Below are positions 45,930 to 58,728 of a stretch of 64,000 nucleotides of DNA, one piece after another (the first letter of the stretch is position 1; the number at the start of each line of letters is the position of its first letter). The notes below the pieces were generated by a model that made no database searches, was not told the DNA's origin, and saw nothing but the letters and a program-made list of their open reading frames with translations. The DNA is taken from NCBI GenBank assembly GCA_928212115.1, contig CAKMRJ010000001.1, positions 361,927,685 through 361,991,684 of the forward strand, given 5' to 3'. Origin of the DNA: Lactuca virosa (lineage: Eukaryota; Streptophyta; Magnoliopsida; Asterales; Asteraceae). A program made the position numbers and the translations under genes.

Positions 45930-48900
45930 TCCGGTTCAGCTATCAAGTTGAGGAAACTTGATCAAAATCCACCAGAACTTCCTGACGTTTTCCAACCATG
46001 TGATTCTTCTTGTGGATCTCGAACTTGACTTCTGCGGTAGTATGCTTCGATCTTTCAATTGCAGTCCGGCAGATGTCAAGTTGTTTCTTGGTCAGGCGGT
46101 GCATGGCAGTCATAGGAATGAAATATTTGACGTTGTCAGTCTTCCTTTTGAATATGACTCCAAGTTCAGGGTAGTTTGTTGCGCCTAGAGATCTTTCTTG
46201 GAAGCCTTCGGTAGGCATTGGCACAGGTTCAAAAGGTGGGAGATCAAACTTCTTGAGGATGGTGGGGTAGATATCCGCATCTATCTTGGCAAAGTCACAG
46301 ACCGTATCCCTGAGAAAAGAGTTGGCTTTTTCAAGCGCTATCTGCATTTAGGGGCTTTTCTGACTTGTTTTGGAACACCCTGGCAATAAGGAAGATTTCT
46401 TCGGATTCATACAAGGAAAGTCTGCCTGGGGCGGATGTAGTCATGCTCCCTTCTGGTGAGGGTATACTGGATGTAGTCAGCCTTCATAAATTTCCTGACT
46501 TTGTAGTTCTTGACGGCGGATGTCTGTCGTTAGACCATATGTTTTCAATGGAGGAGGCATGTTTAGCATGAAAAAGACTAAGTCTCTCAAACTCCATTGG
46601 CAGTCTCTTGTGATCTGGAAGGCTTTGGTCAAACTGCTCAAATACAGTGAAGTACTTGGCATTTGGAGAAATTGGTATATCCCAGTATCCATCAGCAGGG
46701 GTTCAGCATAAGTGAGGTGCGGTCTGTAATCTTCGTCTAGGAGCCTGCGGTGCGGATTGATCCAAGAATTGATCAAGGACTCATCCATCATGGTGTCAAA
46801 CCCGCATTCTCTCCAAATTAACTCTGCCAGCTTGGCTGCTTTCCAATCATGCTTCCTTTGAGCGGTGGCAGGGGAGTCGTGGTGCTTGGAGAAGACATGT
46901 TTTCAGCCAAGTTCTTGAAGTGTAAGGAGATGGAGTATGTGAGATGGTTGCGGTTGGTGGTGTGGGAATTTTTTCAGTGATGATGGGGGACTCTGATGAA
47001 TAGAAGTATCAGAGTGATGGACTTCTTGTTCTTCATCACTTCCCCCTCTTGAGGGATGCAACCCCGGTGCTTCCTCAAGCCATTGCTTAAGTCCATCCAC
47101 CTTGTTGAAGACTTCTTGGAACTGAGCTTTGAGAGCTTCTGCCAAATGTTGTTGTTTGGAGTGGAGGAGCTGAAGAGCAACTTGTGGATTTCTTTGGTGA
47201 GCTGGAGGATCTCAGGGCCAGTTGGAGGAAAGGGATTTCTGCAGTCTGTTGATGGTTGCTTGAAGAACAGAGATAGTGGACTCATAAGCAGTATGAGTCT
47301 CATCTATCAATTTCTGAGACTGAGAAGCTTGATCCGCGATGGCCTTGAAGATCCGTTTTGATTGCGGTCACCTCAGTGATGAGGCGTTCCGCTGCAGCCA
47401 TGAATTCCTTGTGGTCAGCCTTGCGGTTATTGTCAAGGGACCGGATCCCCATCTCTACTTTGAGAGAGATTCGTTCAGCAGCCATGCGTTCCCTTGTTTC
47501 CAGACGCTCTATTCTTTCAATCAGTGACTGCGGTCCTGGAGTGTCTCCAGGTTGCGGTTGAGTAGGCTGGACCGCAGCCAAGATCTGATCGATTTTGGCT
47601 TGAAGGCTCATGAACCCTCGGGTGACAACATTCTTCTTCTTTTTTTCTTCTCTTTAGGCTTGGAAGTCGAATGTTGAGAACCGCTGGACTCCTCTTCTTC
47701 AAACATCATGAGGTCATCATCAGAAGGGCTTGGCTTGTTTACTTCTTGGATGTCTTCATCATCAAGACCGAAGGTGGGAGCTGAACTGAGTTCGATTGCA
47801 GGTTCTTCGTCTTGTGATGGATTGACTGTAGGAGTGGGAGATGGAATGGGAGTTGGAGTAGGAGGAACTTTGGAGGTACCTGCGGCTGCACCTGAAGCTT
47901 GAGCTTTTGAAATTGTTTCAGCCATCTGATCCATCCAGTTCTGAACTTTTTGAATGGTGGCTACGGTACTGGCATTGCTGATGGCATTTGCCCAATATCT
48001 AGCCACGGACTGGATCTCCTGTTCTTTCTGTTGTTGCTGCTTGATTTGTTGTTCCTTGCGGGCTTGGAAAGCCCTTTGGAACGCAGCATACTTCTTCTTG
48101 TCTGACTCAGTTACCGGATTGTACTGTAACCAAGAGTCATTGGATGCATCACCGTCAAATCCTTCAAAGCGCACCGAAGTGTCCTTCGGGTCCACGGATC
48201 CTTGCATTTGTGCTCACCGTGCCTAAACCACCTGTAAAAGAGTGAAAGCAGAGTAGGATTTCCTGAGCTTCCTCGGTCTCCTTGACCCGTGGTCAAGTGT
48301 GGCCTCTGCTCAGTTCTGGCATGGGCAAAAGAAGTGCCCTGCGGGTGGGAAGGTGTTTGTAGTGATTGGGTGACAGAAAAAAGGATGGAGCGCAACTCCT
48401 CTGGTGAAAAGAAATGCAGTCGGGAAGCCCTGGAGACCTTAGGGCGTGAACCAGTGTCGTCCCTTGGGAGTGCACTGGGGGGGAGTCTCCACGTAGTTGA
48501 GAATCAGACTCACTTCTGAGTCTGACTGGAAAATGATGGTGGTGTCGAATGGGTGTGCGGGCACCCCAAGGACTACTGGAGCCTGTTGAGAGGCTTCAGC
48601 ATCGGTCCGGTCACGCATATGGATAAGGGTATCGGTTGTTTTCCTTTTCTTGAGGATAGAGATTGGATGCCTATCCTCATCTGAATCACTGCTAGATATG
48701 GATTGGGGCAGGTTTTGTTTTGCGTTTCTTGGTGGGTGCGGTTCGTTTAGGAGCATCCTTCTTGGGTGTTCTTTGTTTCTTGGTTGCCAACTGCTTTCTT
48801 CTTTGAGAAAGATTGGATAGTGTAGTGGAAGAGGGGACCGCGGTACCCTCAGGGATAATGGCTGCGGATGGAGAGAGGCGGGGTAGGAGGGTATGGGGCA

Positions 48901-49791
48901 ATACCCTCCGTAGCCTCAATGTGGTCTGAGACATCAGCAGTCTCAAGACCAAGAGAAGAAAGGATATGAGTAGGGAGTCTGCGGATCGGTCCAAATATCG
49001 TTTGATCAGAAGAAGGGTTGTACCTTTTAAGATCCTTAGTGACGAAAAAGTTGATGTCACTACCCATGTCTATTCCAGCATCCGCATGTAAGTCTGAGAT
49101 GCAAAGTGACCAGAACCGTGCAAATGTGAGCTCGGTTGGTTTTTCCCTTGGGTGCTCTTTGGGAATGTATTGGAGGAAGTCGTCCCAAAGGATTTGTCCA
49201 TAGTTTACGTTGTGGCCTGTGTAGATGCTCCATACCAATTCCAGTAGCTTCAGTCCCATGTTGTCGTGCCTCCGGTTCTGCTGGATAGGCAGCGGATGAC
49301 AAAATGACACACAAACTGCCATACCGCAGGCAGCTGATTCTTTTTGAACTCACCAATCCCTCGAATTGGTTTCTGATACCCCATCTGGTAGAGTGCGGAT
49401 GTAACGTCTGCCATTGAAGGTGAGAAAATCTTGATGGAGGGGTGAACCAGAAGATTAATGGCATTTAAGAACTTTTCTTTGGACAAGATGACCAAAGAAT
49501 CGTTCATGAGATTGAGGTGAACTTCTTGGGGGTTTTCATTGGGCGATATGCAGAGAATGCACATTTGAATAGAGTAGAAACTGGAACAACGTCTGTAAAT
49601 GCATCGAATGGACCAAACAGAGGGTGGTTCCTGAGAAACTTGATCATAAGCTTGATGGGAGCATTATATGAAGGATGATCTTCAAATATTGCTCTGAAAT
49701 TACTTGAAGCGATTGTTGGAGAGTCGGAACCTGTTGGATTTACAGAACCTGAAGCCTTGGATTGCTTCTTTGATGCACCTGATTTCACCAT
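45930..49791 (-). pseudogene. Sirevirus C third ORF (second copy)
   Basis: Same protein as 33199-37061, start ATG at 49791. Open pieces are 49504-49791, 49250-49564, 48849-49322, 47608-48207, 47300-47611, 46903-47145, 46477-46791 and 45943-46347. The breaks lie mostly at different positions from the first copy: for example the frame is open at 48907, 47699 and 47220 where the first copy is broken, but an extra A near 46013 and losses near 46350-46530 and 47615 break it. This complementarity argues that the genomic ORF is less damaged than either copy. Confidence 0.75.
47608..48207 (-). pseudogene. Third ORF middle segment (second copy)
   Basis: 199-codon piece with the Gln-rich coil and acidic end that reads through the position where the first copy has TAA, continuing into HSTSKPKEKKKR before a frameshift near 47615. 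Confidence 0.72.
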
Positions 49792-50639
49792 TGTTGAAGA
49801 TTTGAGAGAAGATGAAAGTTTTGAAGGTTTTGAGGAATTTGGGAGAAAGAATCGATATTCAGAAAACGTAAAGTATTGTTGGGGAAGAAATGAAAGGAAA
49901 AAAGTGTTTAACCCTAGGTAAATGGTAAGGATAGGGTAAAGTAAAACGTCGATTGGGGTTTTGGGGGGAATCTATGAATTTTGGATTAAATCTCAGCCAC
50001 ACATAATTAAAACGGGTTTGAAGAGATTTTGGGAGATTTCCAAAAGGGGTTTTGCATTTAATGTAAAGTCAGACGCATGTCAATACGTCAGGTGATCGTG
50101 GGGGTGATGGGAGAGGAAGTTGTAACGGATGGACGTATTGGGGAGAGGAAAGGACAAATTAAGGATGAGTTTATTGAAAAACGTTCTTTTTGTCATCATC
50201 CCTAAAATAGGTCTGATACAAGGATTATTCAGAAAGAGAATGTGACAGTTTCTAAAGAGAATGTTTTTTTTGTCTTTAATGTTTAATTTAATGAAGGATC
50301 ATTAAATAGCACACAAAGATTCAAGAGTTGATAAAACAGTTGAGAAATTATCATGATGATCGCGGATGGAAAATTCATTGCAGTTGGAAACGTCATCGCG
50401 GATGGAACTTTCATTGCGGTTGGAAACGTCATTGCGGATGAAACAAGGAAAGACTAGTGAGAAAAACTGAGGAAAACACTTGTACAAAGATTAGTAATAA
50501 CAGACCATAAAGACCCATGAGAGATACGTATGATATATGGTTGCGGTACCTAGACAGCGCGTACCAAAACCATCTATCACATGTAATTCTCAGTTAGAAC
50601 CGCAACGGAGACCAAGGATGGTCTGCGGTAGCTAACAAT
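49792..50639 (-). other. Spacer between pol and third ORF of C (second copy)
   Basis: Counterpart of 37062-37893, no ORF. Candidate splice acceptor TATCAG at 50213-50218 on the minus strand. Confidence 0.6.
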
Positions 50640-51152
50640 TCAAAAAGAATTCGGGTCTGGATTCATCATTCCTAACATTTGCAGGAAGATGTTAAGCTTT
50701 GTTGAATCGAGCGCTTTTGTGAACACATCAGCAATCTCTTCATGAGAAGGGACAAAGATGAGTTCAATATTACCTTTTAAGATGTGGTCTTTGATGAAAT
50801 GATACCGTAGTTCAATGTGCTTAGTCTTGGAGTGCTGAATTGGATTGTGAGAAATAGCAATAGCACTTTCAGAGTCACAATAGATCGGTATCCGCAGCAT
50901 TCTATACCCGTAGTCCATTAGTTGAGTTTTCATCCAAAGGACTTGAGAGCAACAGCTGGCTGCGGCCACATACTCGGCTTCTGCGGTTGATAGAGACACA
51001 ACTTTTTTTCTTGAGGACCAGCTGACTAGTCTTTCACCCAAGAATTGACATCCTCCTGAAGTGCTTTTTCGATCGAGCTTGCATCCGGCATGATCCGCAT
51101 CTGTGAAAGCTTGCAGGCTGAAGTCATTGCCTGCGGGGGTACCATAGACCAA
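50640..51152 (-). pseudogene. Sirevirus C RNase H (second copy)
   Basis: 170-codon piece with TDADHAGC, STAEAEYV, DSESAIAIS and VFTKALD. It is out of frame with RT because of an extra G at about 51134-51138, and small losses near 51000 and 50650. Confidence 0.9.
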
Positions 51153-52188
51153 GAGATTTGCTTCCTTTCAGGTACCGTAGTATCTGTTTGGCTGCGGTCA
51201 TATGTGAGACTTTTGGGTCAGCCTGATACCTTGCACATACACCAGTTGCAAAGACAATGTCTGGCCTGCTTGCAGTGAGGTACATCAAAGAGCCGATGAT
51301 GCCTCTATAAGTCTTGTGATCCACAGATTCGCCTGAGGGATCAGCAGAGATCTTATAACCGAAGGCCATGGGGACCTTAGCAGATGAACAGTTGTCCATA
51401 GAATATTTCTTCAATAGTTCAGTGGTGTATTTTTCTTGATGAATGAATATGCCTTGCGGTACTTGTTTCACTTGAAGACCTAGAAAGAAATTAATCTCTC
51501 TATTCATGCTCATTTTGAACTTGTTGGTCATGAGCTTAGCAAATTCATCCACCATGCCTTGATCAGTCGAACCGAAGATGATATCATCCACATATATCTG
51601 TACCATCATGAGGTGGTCGCCATTTGCTTTTCTGAATAGTGTGGGATCAATCACTCCTCTCTTGTACCCGGATGAGACAAGGAATTCAGAAAGAGTCTCA
51701 TACCATGCTCTTGGGGCTTGCTTCAGACCGTAGACTGCCTTTTCAAGCTTGTAGCAGTGGTCTGGGAATTCAACATTTTCAAAGCCTGGAGGTTGCTGAA
51801 GATAACCTTCTTCTTTTAGTTCCCCATTGAGAAAGGCACTCTTAACGTCCATTTGGTGTACCTTGACGTTTTTGTGGGCTGCGTATGCTAGAAAGATCCG
51901 GATAGCTTCCATGCGTGCTACCGGAGCATACGTTTCATCGTAGTCAATGCCTTCAAGTTGACTATACCCCTTTGCAACTAGCCTTGCCTTGTTTCTGACT
52001 ACCGCACCAGATTCATCCAACTTATTTTTGAACACCCATCTAGTGCCAACAATGGAGTGACCACGTGGCTTCGGAACGAGCTGCCAAACTTTATTTCTTT
52101 GAAATTCTTCAAGCTCTTCTTGCATTGCGGCTATCCAGTCAGGTTCAAGCAATGCTTCTTTGATCGTTCTGGGTTCTACCGAGGACAT
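51124..52188 (-). pseudogene. Sirevirus C reverse transcriptase (second copy)
   Basis: A 354-codon continuous RVT_2 domain from EPRTIKEALLEPDW to SLGLWYP, with MDVKSAFLNG and YVDDIIFGS intact. It is open across the A run that breaks the first copy. Confidence 0.93.
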
Positions 52189-53006
52189 AAATGCTGCATA
52201 GTGGCAGTGATCAGATAGGTCCTTGGAAGATCGAGTCTGGATGCCTGCGGATGGGTTCCCAATGATTTGACCTGGTGGGTGGTCTTTCGTCCATACATGA
52301 AGACGTGGCAGCAGATGATCAGCAGCTGCGGTAGAGGGAATATCTTGATGTCAGAGGATCTGCGTGAGGTGACAGTTCCCCTGACTTGAGACATCCTGAG
52401 TCATCTTGTCTATTGGAACGGAATTTCTTGAGCAGTTGGGAGAGGTTCCCTGGGTGCAGTAGGAGTTCCTCTGGAACTGAGAAGGTTCCCCCTGGACTGC
52501 TGAGTAACAATCCTTGGATCAGTTTAGTGTCATTTCTATGAGTTCATCATCCGAATCCGAAGATACGTTTGATGGTAATGCTCTTGCGGACAGAATTTGC
52601 ACCCGTACTGGACCTGACGGTGCTGCTAGATAGGAGTTCCTCTGGAACCTGAGAAGGTTCCCCCGGACTGCGGATGGGAGAGTGACAATCCTTGGATCAG
52701 TTCTAGTGTCGAAATTTTCTATGAGTTCATCATCCGAATCCGAAGATACGTTTGATGGTAATGCTTCTCTGCGGACAGGAATTTGAACAACATCAAGTAC
52801 TGGAACCTCGACGGTTGCGGCTAGATCCGGAGTAGATCTTTCCCCCTCAACCGGAGAGGTGGAAGTATTGAGAGAGGCTACTTCAGATAGAGATGGTCCA
52901 GAAACATCAGCATGTTGTTGTTGAGCTGCGGGTGACACAAGAACTTCGGATAGTTTCGCCGTTTCAATAGGATCGAAAAGATCCTCATAGTTGACTTCAA
53001 CTAGAT
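52189..53006 (-). pseudogene. Sirevirus C integrase-RT linker with damaged tandem duplication (second copy)
   Basis: Damaged unit at about 52400-52630 and good unit at about 52635-52830, the reverse of the order of quality in the first copy. Dropouts of single bases are dense at 52340-52620. Confidence 0.6.
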
Positions 53007-54373
53007 TCAAGGGACTGAAGAGGCAGGAATGTCACTTTCCATGATTGCGGTGGTTTCAGTGGATGGAGGGGCGTCGCGGATGTGAGAATCATCAAATTTC
53101 ACATCGAAGCTTTCAATGATCAGCCTTGTACGCCTGATGAGCACTCGATAAGCAACCTTGTTAGTGGAGTAACCAAGGAATATGCCTTCGTCGGACTTCG
53201 GTGCAAACTTGTTGAGCTGATCTCTGTTGTTGATCACGAAGCATCTACACCCAAAAATATGAAAGAAGCGAACATTGGGCTTGCGGTTGTTAAGGCCCTC
53301 ATATGGTGTTTTATTGAGGCGTTTGCACACGATACTTCGGTTTTGGACAAAGCATGCGGTTGCTACTGCTTCAGCCCAGAAGAGTAGAGAGGAAGTTGGG
53401 CGAAGTTAAGCATGGATCTGGCTGCTTCTACCAGTGTGCGGTTCCTTCTTTCTACTACACCATTTTGTTGCGGTGTGTAGGGTGCTGAGAAGTTGTGAGA
53501 AATGCCTTTGGACACCAAGAAACTGTTAAGAAGATGATTAGTGAACTCGGTTCCATTATCACTGCGGATGCGTCTAACTGGAAGCTTGATCTGAAGTTCG
53601 ATTTCTTTGATGAAGTTGATGAAGATCTGCGGTGTCTCTGATTTGAGTCTGAGGAAGAAGACCCATGTGAAGCGTGTATAGTCATCAACAATAACCAGTA
53701 TATACTTCTTGTGGTGGAGGCTGGCTACGGTTGATGGACCGCAGAGATCAATGTGCAATAGCTCCAGTGGTTCAGAAATAGAAGAGTCCATTATCAGAGG
53801 GTGACTTGCTTTAGACTGCTTACCACATTCACAAGCCGGACAGAGAGTATCGTTGCTAAATTTGAGAATAGGGAGACCGCGGACTAGTTCTCCAGTGACT
53901 AAGTTGTTGATGTACCGGAAGTTGAGATGAGCTAGCTTACGGTGCCATAGCCAGCTGACTTCGGATACAGCTTTGGACAAGAAACACAATTGCGGTTTAC
54001 CAATGATTAGAGAAACATCCAAAGGGTACATGGTACCTTCGGATCGAGATTTGATCAGGCAAGTGTTTCTATCACTCGTCATTACGTAGCAAAACTGATC
54101 ATCAAATTCAACACGATGTCCTGCTTTACATAGTTGGCCAACACTGATGAGATTGTGTTTAAGGCTTTCTACATAAGCAACCTTCTGAATGGAAAAGTTC
54201 CCCGTAGTGAGAACACCGTAACCTCGGATGACACCGTTTGCATTGTTACCAAACGTGACATTTCCACCATTGCATATAGGCCTGAAATCCCGAAGGTACT
54301 CTAACCTTCCGGTCATGTGCAAGGAGCAGGCACTGTCAATTAACCACTCTTCTTCTTGTTCCTCCTTGCACAA
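53007..54373 (-). pseudogene. Sirevirus C protease, pre-integrase and integrase (second copy)
   Basis: Open pieces 53363-54373 (protease DSACSLHMTG, zinc finger, integrase DDE) and 53007-53330 (integrase C-terminus with FGCRCFVI and KSDEGIFLGYS). They are separated by an extra AG near 53383 that is not in the first copy. Confidence 0.92.
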
Positions 54374-54383
54374 AGCCTGAGAA

Positions 54384-57300
54384 TTACACGGTTAGTTTAG
54401 GCATCCAAACAAGTTTGGAGCCTGGGACAATTGATGTGTTTCTGAGTGATGCATGGTCCGAGGTTGCAGGGACAGGTCTCTTGTCAACTTTTGAGCCTAG
54501 TCCTGGGTGTTTGAGTAGATTTGGAGTGTTGTGATTTTTTGAAAAAATACGAGGTTTCTGACTCTGACTCGATTTGACATGAGATAAAACCTTTTGACAA
54601 CTACACTGACATTTACAAAAGGAGATTTTGTCTTTTGATCTAACACTGTGATTGGTCAGCGGTTTTAAGGATGTTTTGGATCTGTTACCGGTCCGAGATG
54701 GGTAATTCCTGACACGAGTGTTTTGGGTTTTGAAAAAGTCTGTTTATGAAAGGTTTTAGCACGTGTAGATTTCTGAATTCTTTTTGATGGATTTGGTAAG
54801 ATACCCTTCCATTTGAAATTTTGACGTGACTTTAAAGTGTTGGAGTGGTAAAATACCTTTCCATTTAGGATCATTTGAAGAATAGACCTGAAAAACATAG
54901 TTTCGAAAAGATTGAACACCCTTTTGGGTTGTGTCAGAAGGAGTAGGAATGACTTTTGAAACTGAACTTTCCTTTTTGTTTGTTTTCTTGAAAGAAGAGT
55001 TTTTTGAAATGTAGTGAGAGAAAACAAATTTTTTAGGACTTTTGGATTTAGGAAATCTGACTTGCTTCTTGTTTTTTGAAAAAGTTTGTCTATTAGTGCC
55101 GCGAGATCTGATTTCTTCTTTAAAAGCCTTTTTGCCAAAGATTTTGGTGAACCGCAGTCATTGTTGTTCAACTGCGGTTTCCTGGAATTCTTAGAATGAT
55201 TTTGAAAACGCGGACTTGAGTCATCAGAACTTGAGGATTCAGGAATTTGGGAACATTGACCTACTTCAAAATTTTCTATAGGTAGTTCATGAAATATTGG
55301 CTGAAGAGTTACAGTTCCTTGAACTGATGACTGCGGTAGGGATGACTTGACTACCGCTGAGTAAGTCTTAGATGGGACTTCGGTGGGACATTTGTGGGAC
55401 ATTTGACTACAGTGAGAGACACTGCGGTCTGAGGACAGAGATGGAAAGTCTTTTGAGACTTCGGGGCCCTCAACAACAATCTCTTCATCAACTACGGATG
55501 AAGTTTGAGAATTTGGATAGATGGTGCCACAGATAGGAATTTGATCACATGTGTGACCCGAAACCTCCGGCACAATTTCCTCAATGACACAATTATTGCT
55601 TAAGTTGTGCAGTCTACCGAAGTGAGTTTTAATATCTTCGGAAAAGTCTTTCATTGACAGGGAAATGAAATTCTCGGTCTGGAGGGACATACAGTCTGTC
55701 TTTGTTGAACCGGGGTGAGGAATCCATTGAGGTAGGATATCCATTTGACCAACCCCAATTGTATGTATTGTCCACGGTTCCATTGTTTACCAAATTTTCA
55801 ATAGCTTCACTTTCATTAAACAATTTTTCAATTAAGAGATTTAAGCGTACAATTCTCTCTGAGCTAAATCTCTCTGGTTCAAAGCTATCTCTAATTGGGT
55901 TTCACTTAACATTCTTGCATCCTTTTCTAACTCTAGGTCCTTCTCTAACATAGCCATCTTAAGTCTTTGTTATCCAGTCGTCCTCTCACGTGGAACATCT
56001 CTTGGGACGCAATGTTCTTCTCATCTAAGGCTTTATTATAGTCTGTAAGGACGGCATCACAAGTGTCATTAAGATCATCTATGTAAGGCTGACAGTCATG
56101 CATGCTATAGTTTAGAGTTTGGATCATGAGTTTTACCTGTTCGACGATGCTTAGTGTTCCATCCTTTGCCATGTAGCAGTAGTTCTTGTTCAACATTGTA
56201 GACCCATCATCATCCGCAGTGGCCAGCATGCAGATTTTCCCTTTTCCTTTGACACTGCTGATGGCCTCATCTTCGTCTCCGGATGACCAGACTTGATGGT
56301 CTCTTTTGACATGGGCCACGTATGCCCTTGCCTTTTCAGCTTTTTCTTTGTCTTCCAACTCTTGAGCCATTCTAAGGTAGAATGCTCTGTCTTTTACTAC
56401 ATTGGCCTTACAATCTCGTGCAAAGTGATTCTCTTTGTTGCATTTGTGACAAATTACAACATCAGTCTTGTCTTCTGAGTACCAGAGTCAGTGATTTGAG
56501 GAGACTGCGGTACCTCCTTTGGTTGAATATTCTGAGATTGCGGTGGTGGATGAGAACTTTTGGGAAATCGAGAGTGGTTAATCTGAGAACCGAAGTTACG
56601 GTTGAATGGAGGTTTGTTGAACTGCTGATTCTTGCGGAAGGAAGGAGGTGGTAGACGGTTGAACAGTTGGCTAACCAGAGCAATAGACTTCTAAAAATCT
56701 TCTTCATCATCATATTCAGAATCCGCTTCGTATGACTGCGGTAGAGTGTCATACGAGGAAGGGTAAGGTGACTGCGGTGGAGCTTGTGCTATGAGAGCAA
56801 GTGGTCCTCCAAAGTCAGCACAATCTTTGAGTACGGTGGATTCTTGAGCTTGCAGCTCTCCATAGAGCTTGTAAAGTGACAGGGAGTGAATATTTCTATC
56901 ACCTTGGACTATCATCTTGGCCGTAGTCCAATGTCTGCCCAAACCATTAAGAAACTGAAGATTGATTTCATGGTTACTGCGGATGGTGCCCGCATTAGAT
57001 AACTTGGTGACTATCAGGTTGAACCTTTTGAAGGAGTCTTCCAAACTTTCTCCAATATGAGCTTTGAAGTTGTTGAACACGTTGAGTGCGGTAGTAAGCT
57101 TCTTATCTTGTGCTTGTTCTGAGCCTTCGTACAGGTTTTTGAGAACATCCCAGATCTCTTTCGCTGATTTGCAATTTATGATAATATCGAAGTTGTCAGG
57201 AGCAACTCCGCAGGAGATTTCATAAAAAGCAACAACATCATTTTCCATTTTATCGAGATCATCCTTGGTGGGACGGCTCATGGCTGGTTGACCTCCTCCT

Positions 57301-57509
57301 TGCCTGGTTGCAGCGCCGTCAGTTTGGACTGGTGTAAGGACTGGAACATGTGGTCCTTCTTCTACGGATCGCCATACATCTCTACCCAGTCTTCTCAAGT
57401 ACCTTTCCATTCTTTGTGACCAGTGATGATATTCATTTGCGACTAGTATTGGGGCTCGGTTAGAACCACCGACACTGTTGGAAACATTCAGAGATAATGA
57501 TTGTGCCAT
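54384..57509 (-). pseudogene. Sirevirus C gag (second copy)
   Basis: ATG at 57509 (MAQSLSLN); stop TAA at 54384-54386, so about 1,040 codons. The first 272 codons (to 56691) are open: gag domain with WSQRMERYLRR and EIWDVLKNLYEG. A TAG then replaces a Gln codon of A (56691-56693). Downstream are the knuckle region (~56450), coiled coil (~56100-55780) and basic tail, in several frames because of single-base indels near 56480, 55960, 55640 and 54830. Confidence 0.88.
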
Positions 57510-57606
57510 TTGAAATTGTTTTTTTTTTGTTTTGAAGAAATGAGCTTTAGTGGTATAGAAGGCTTTTTGAAAAATCAGAGTTCCATTTTCAAAAAGCAAC
57601 CACTTT

Positions 57607-57619
57607 GGCTCTGATACCA
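57607..57619 (-). other. Primer binding site of element C (second copy)
   Basis: Complement of TGGTATCAGAGCC, 2 bases inside the 5' LTR. Confidence 0.9.
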
Positions 57620-57621
57620 AT

Positions 57622-58294
57622 TGTTGAGAGAAAAACTTAGAGACACTTGAACAAAAGTTAGAACAAGTATAATGCATAATAGTTAATCTGAAAGGATCTA
57701 AAAGCTCAACAATAATATAGTTAGATAGTTAGAGGGTTAGTTGCGGAAATGTAAAGGAATGGAAATGACAACAATTGTTATATCAAGAAGACACTTAAGC
57801 TGATTCATAACAAGGAATGCATTCACTCCAAGTTAATAAGGAAGATCAAGCTTAGTGATTAAGTCTTAAAGACTTGCTACGAAGAGGGATTATGATCAGC
57901 ATAGTTATGATAAGATTTAAGTAACAAGAGATGAGTGAAGAAAGATAGAGAGATAACTTCAGAATGTGTATTCAGATAGAATTCATAAGTTATCGGTTCT
58001 TTTTTTTTTATTATCTCTATGTATACAAAGAGAGTAAGTCTCTATTTATAGAGACTTAGAAACTACACTAGATTACAACTCTATAAGCAGCCGTGCAAGG
58101 CATACTGGATAATAGAGTGTATTACATAAAGGACAAATAAAGTAATCTAGCTAAGTTGACTGCGGTAGCTGACTCCGGTTGCTGATGAACAAGATTGACT
58201 TCGGGTGCTGAAGCGGTTGCAGTAGAAAGATGGTTGCGGTAGCTGAGATGGTTGCGGTAGCTGAGTTCAAGAGGGTCACTTTTATGATTCAACA
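57622..58294 (-). repeat. 5' LTR of element C
   Basis: Complete 673-bp LTR ending CA at 58294, followed by TGCCT (58295-58299). It contains the TATAAATA complement (58043-58050) within the 24-bp hairpin. It differs from the 3' LTR by only a few substitutions. Confidence 0.95.
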
Positions 58295-58299
58295 TGCCT

Positions 58300-58728
58300 G
58301 AGGACAGAGTTTTAGGATCATTCCTTCAGAAGAGTTCTGAGCTGTTCAGGTGGTGGGTCCTTAGTGGGATATGACCTTTCCTGTTCCTCCTGAGTTCGAC
58401 CGGGATCGATTAGAGAATCAGAGTTGGTAGAGTGTTCTTAGAGTCTATTAGTCGATGAGCAATTAAAACAATGATGTTTTACGAGGGTGGTCTAGCAGGG
58501 AGGCATGCCACTAGGGTTTTCAAGTTCTGGAAAGTCAGATCGAGTACCGCAGCGCCAGAAGGGTCTGTCTTTCTTAAGGGTCGAGAGTTCGTGTCGGGTT
58601 CAGGTTCTTTTGGAAGAGATTGTTGTGCGATATGAGTTCCTTTTGGTGGTGCTTCTCGGGTTTGGGTTCGATCTATGTGTTGATAAGGAGCGATTTCGAG
58701 GGCGAAATCTAATTCAAGTGGGGAGAAT
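58300..58728 (+). mobile_element. 3' interior of element D with purine tract
   Basis: Remaining D interior after the C insertion. Near the end the plus strand reads 'ttcgagggcgaaat', resembling the 3' end of pol in Tekay-type chromoviruses (FEGEI-like), then the purine tract AGTGGGGAGAAT (58717-58728). No integral domain is readable. Confidence 0.7.

Larger units (their letters stand above)
32495..58294 (-). mobile_element. Element C: Sirevirus-type copia element, apparently assembled twice
   Basis: C has TGCCT duplications at its outer ends (32490-32494, 58295-58299). Inside are two near-identical copies, 32495-45212 and 45233-58294, separated by 13 Ns and by TGTGCCT, which repeats the host flank 32488-32494. 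The best reading is one insertion of ~13 kb assembled twice, not two elements. Family and gene order equal element A. The LTRs of the second copy are nearly identical, so it is the younger of the two Sireviruses. Confidence 0.9.

Noticed and set aside
45233..58294. A separate, tandem second Sirevirus insertion
   Set aside because: It has no TSD of its own and starts with 7 bases of the first copy's host flank; duplicate assembly explains it better.
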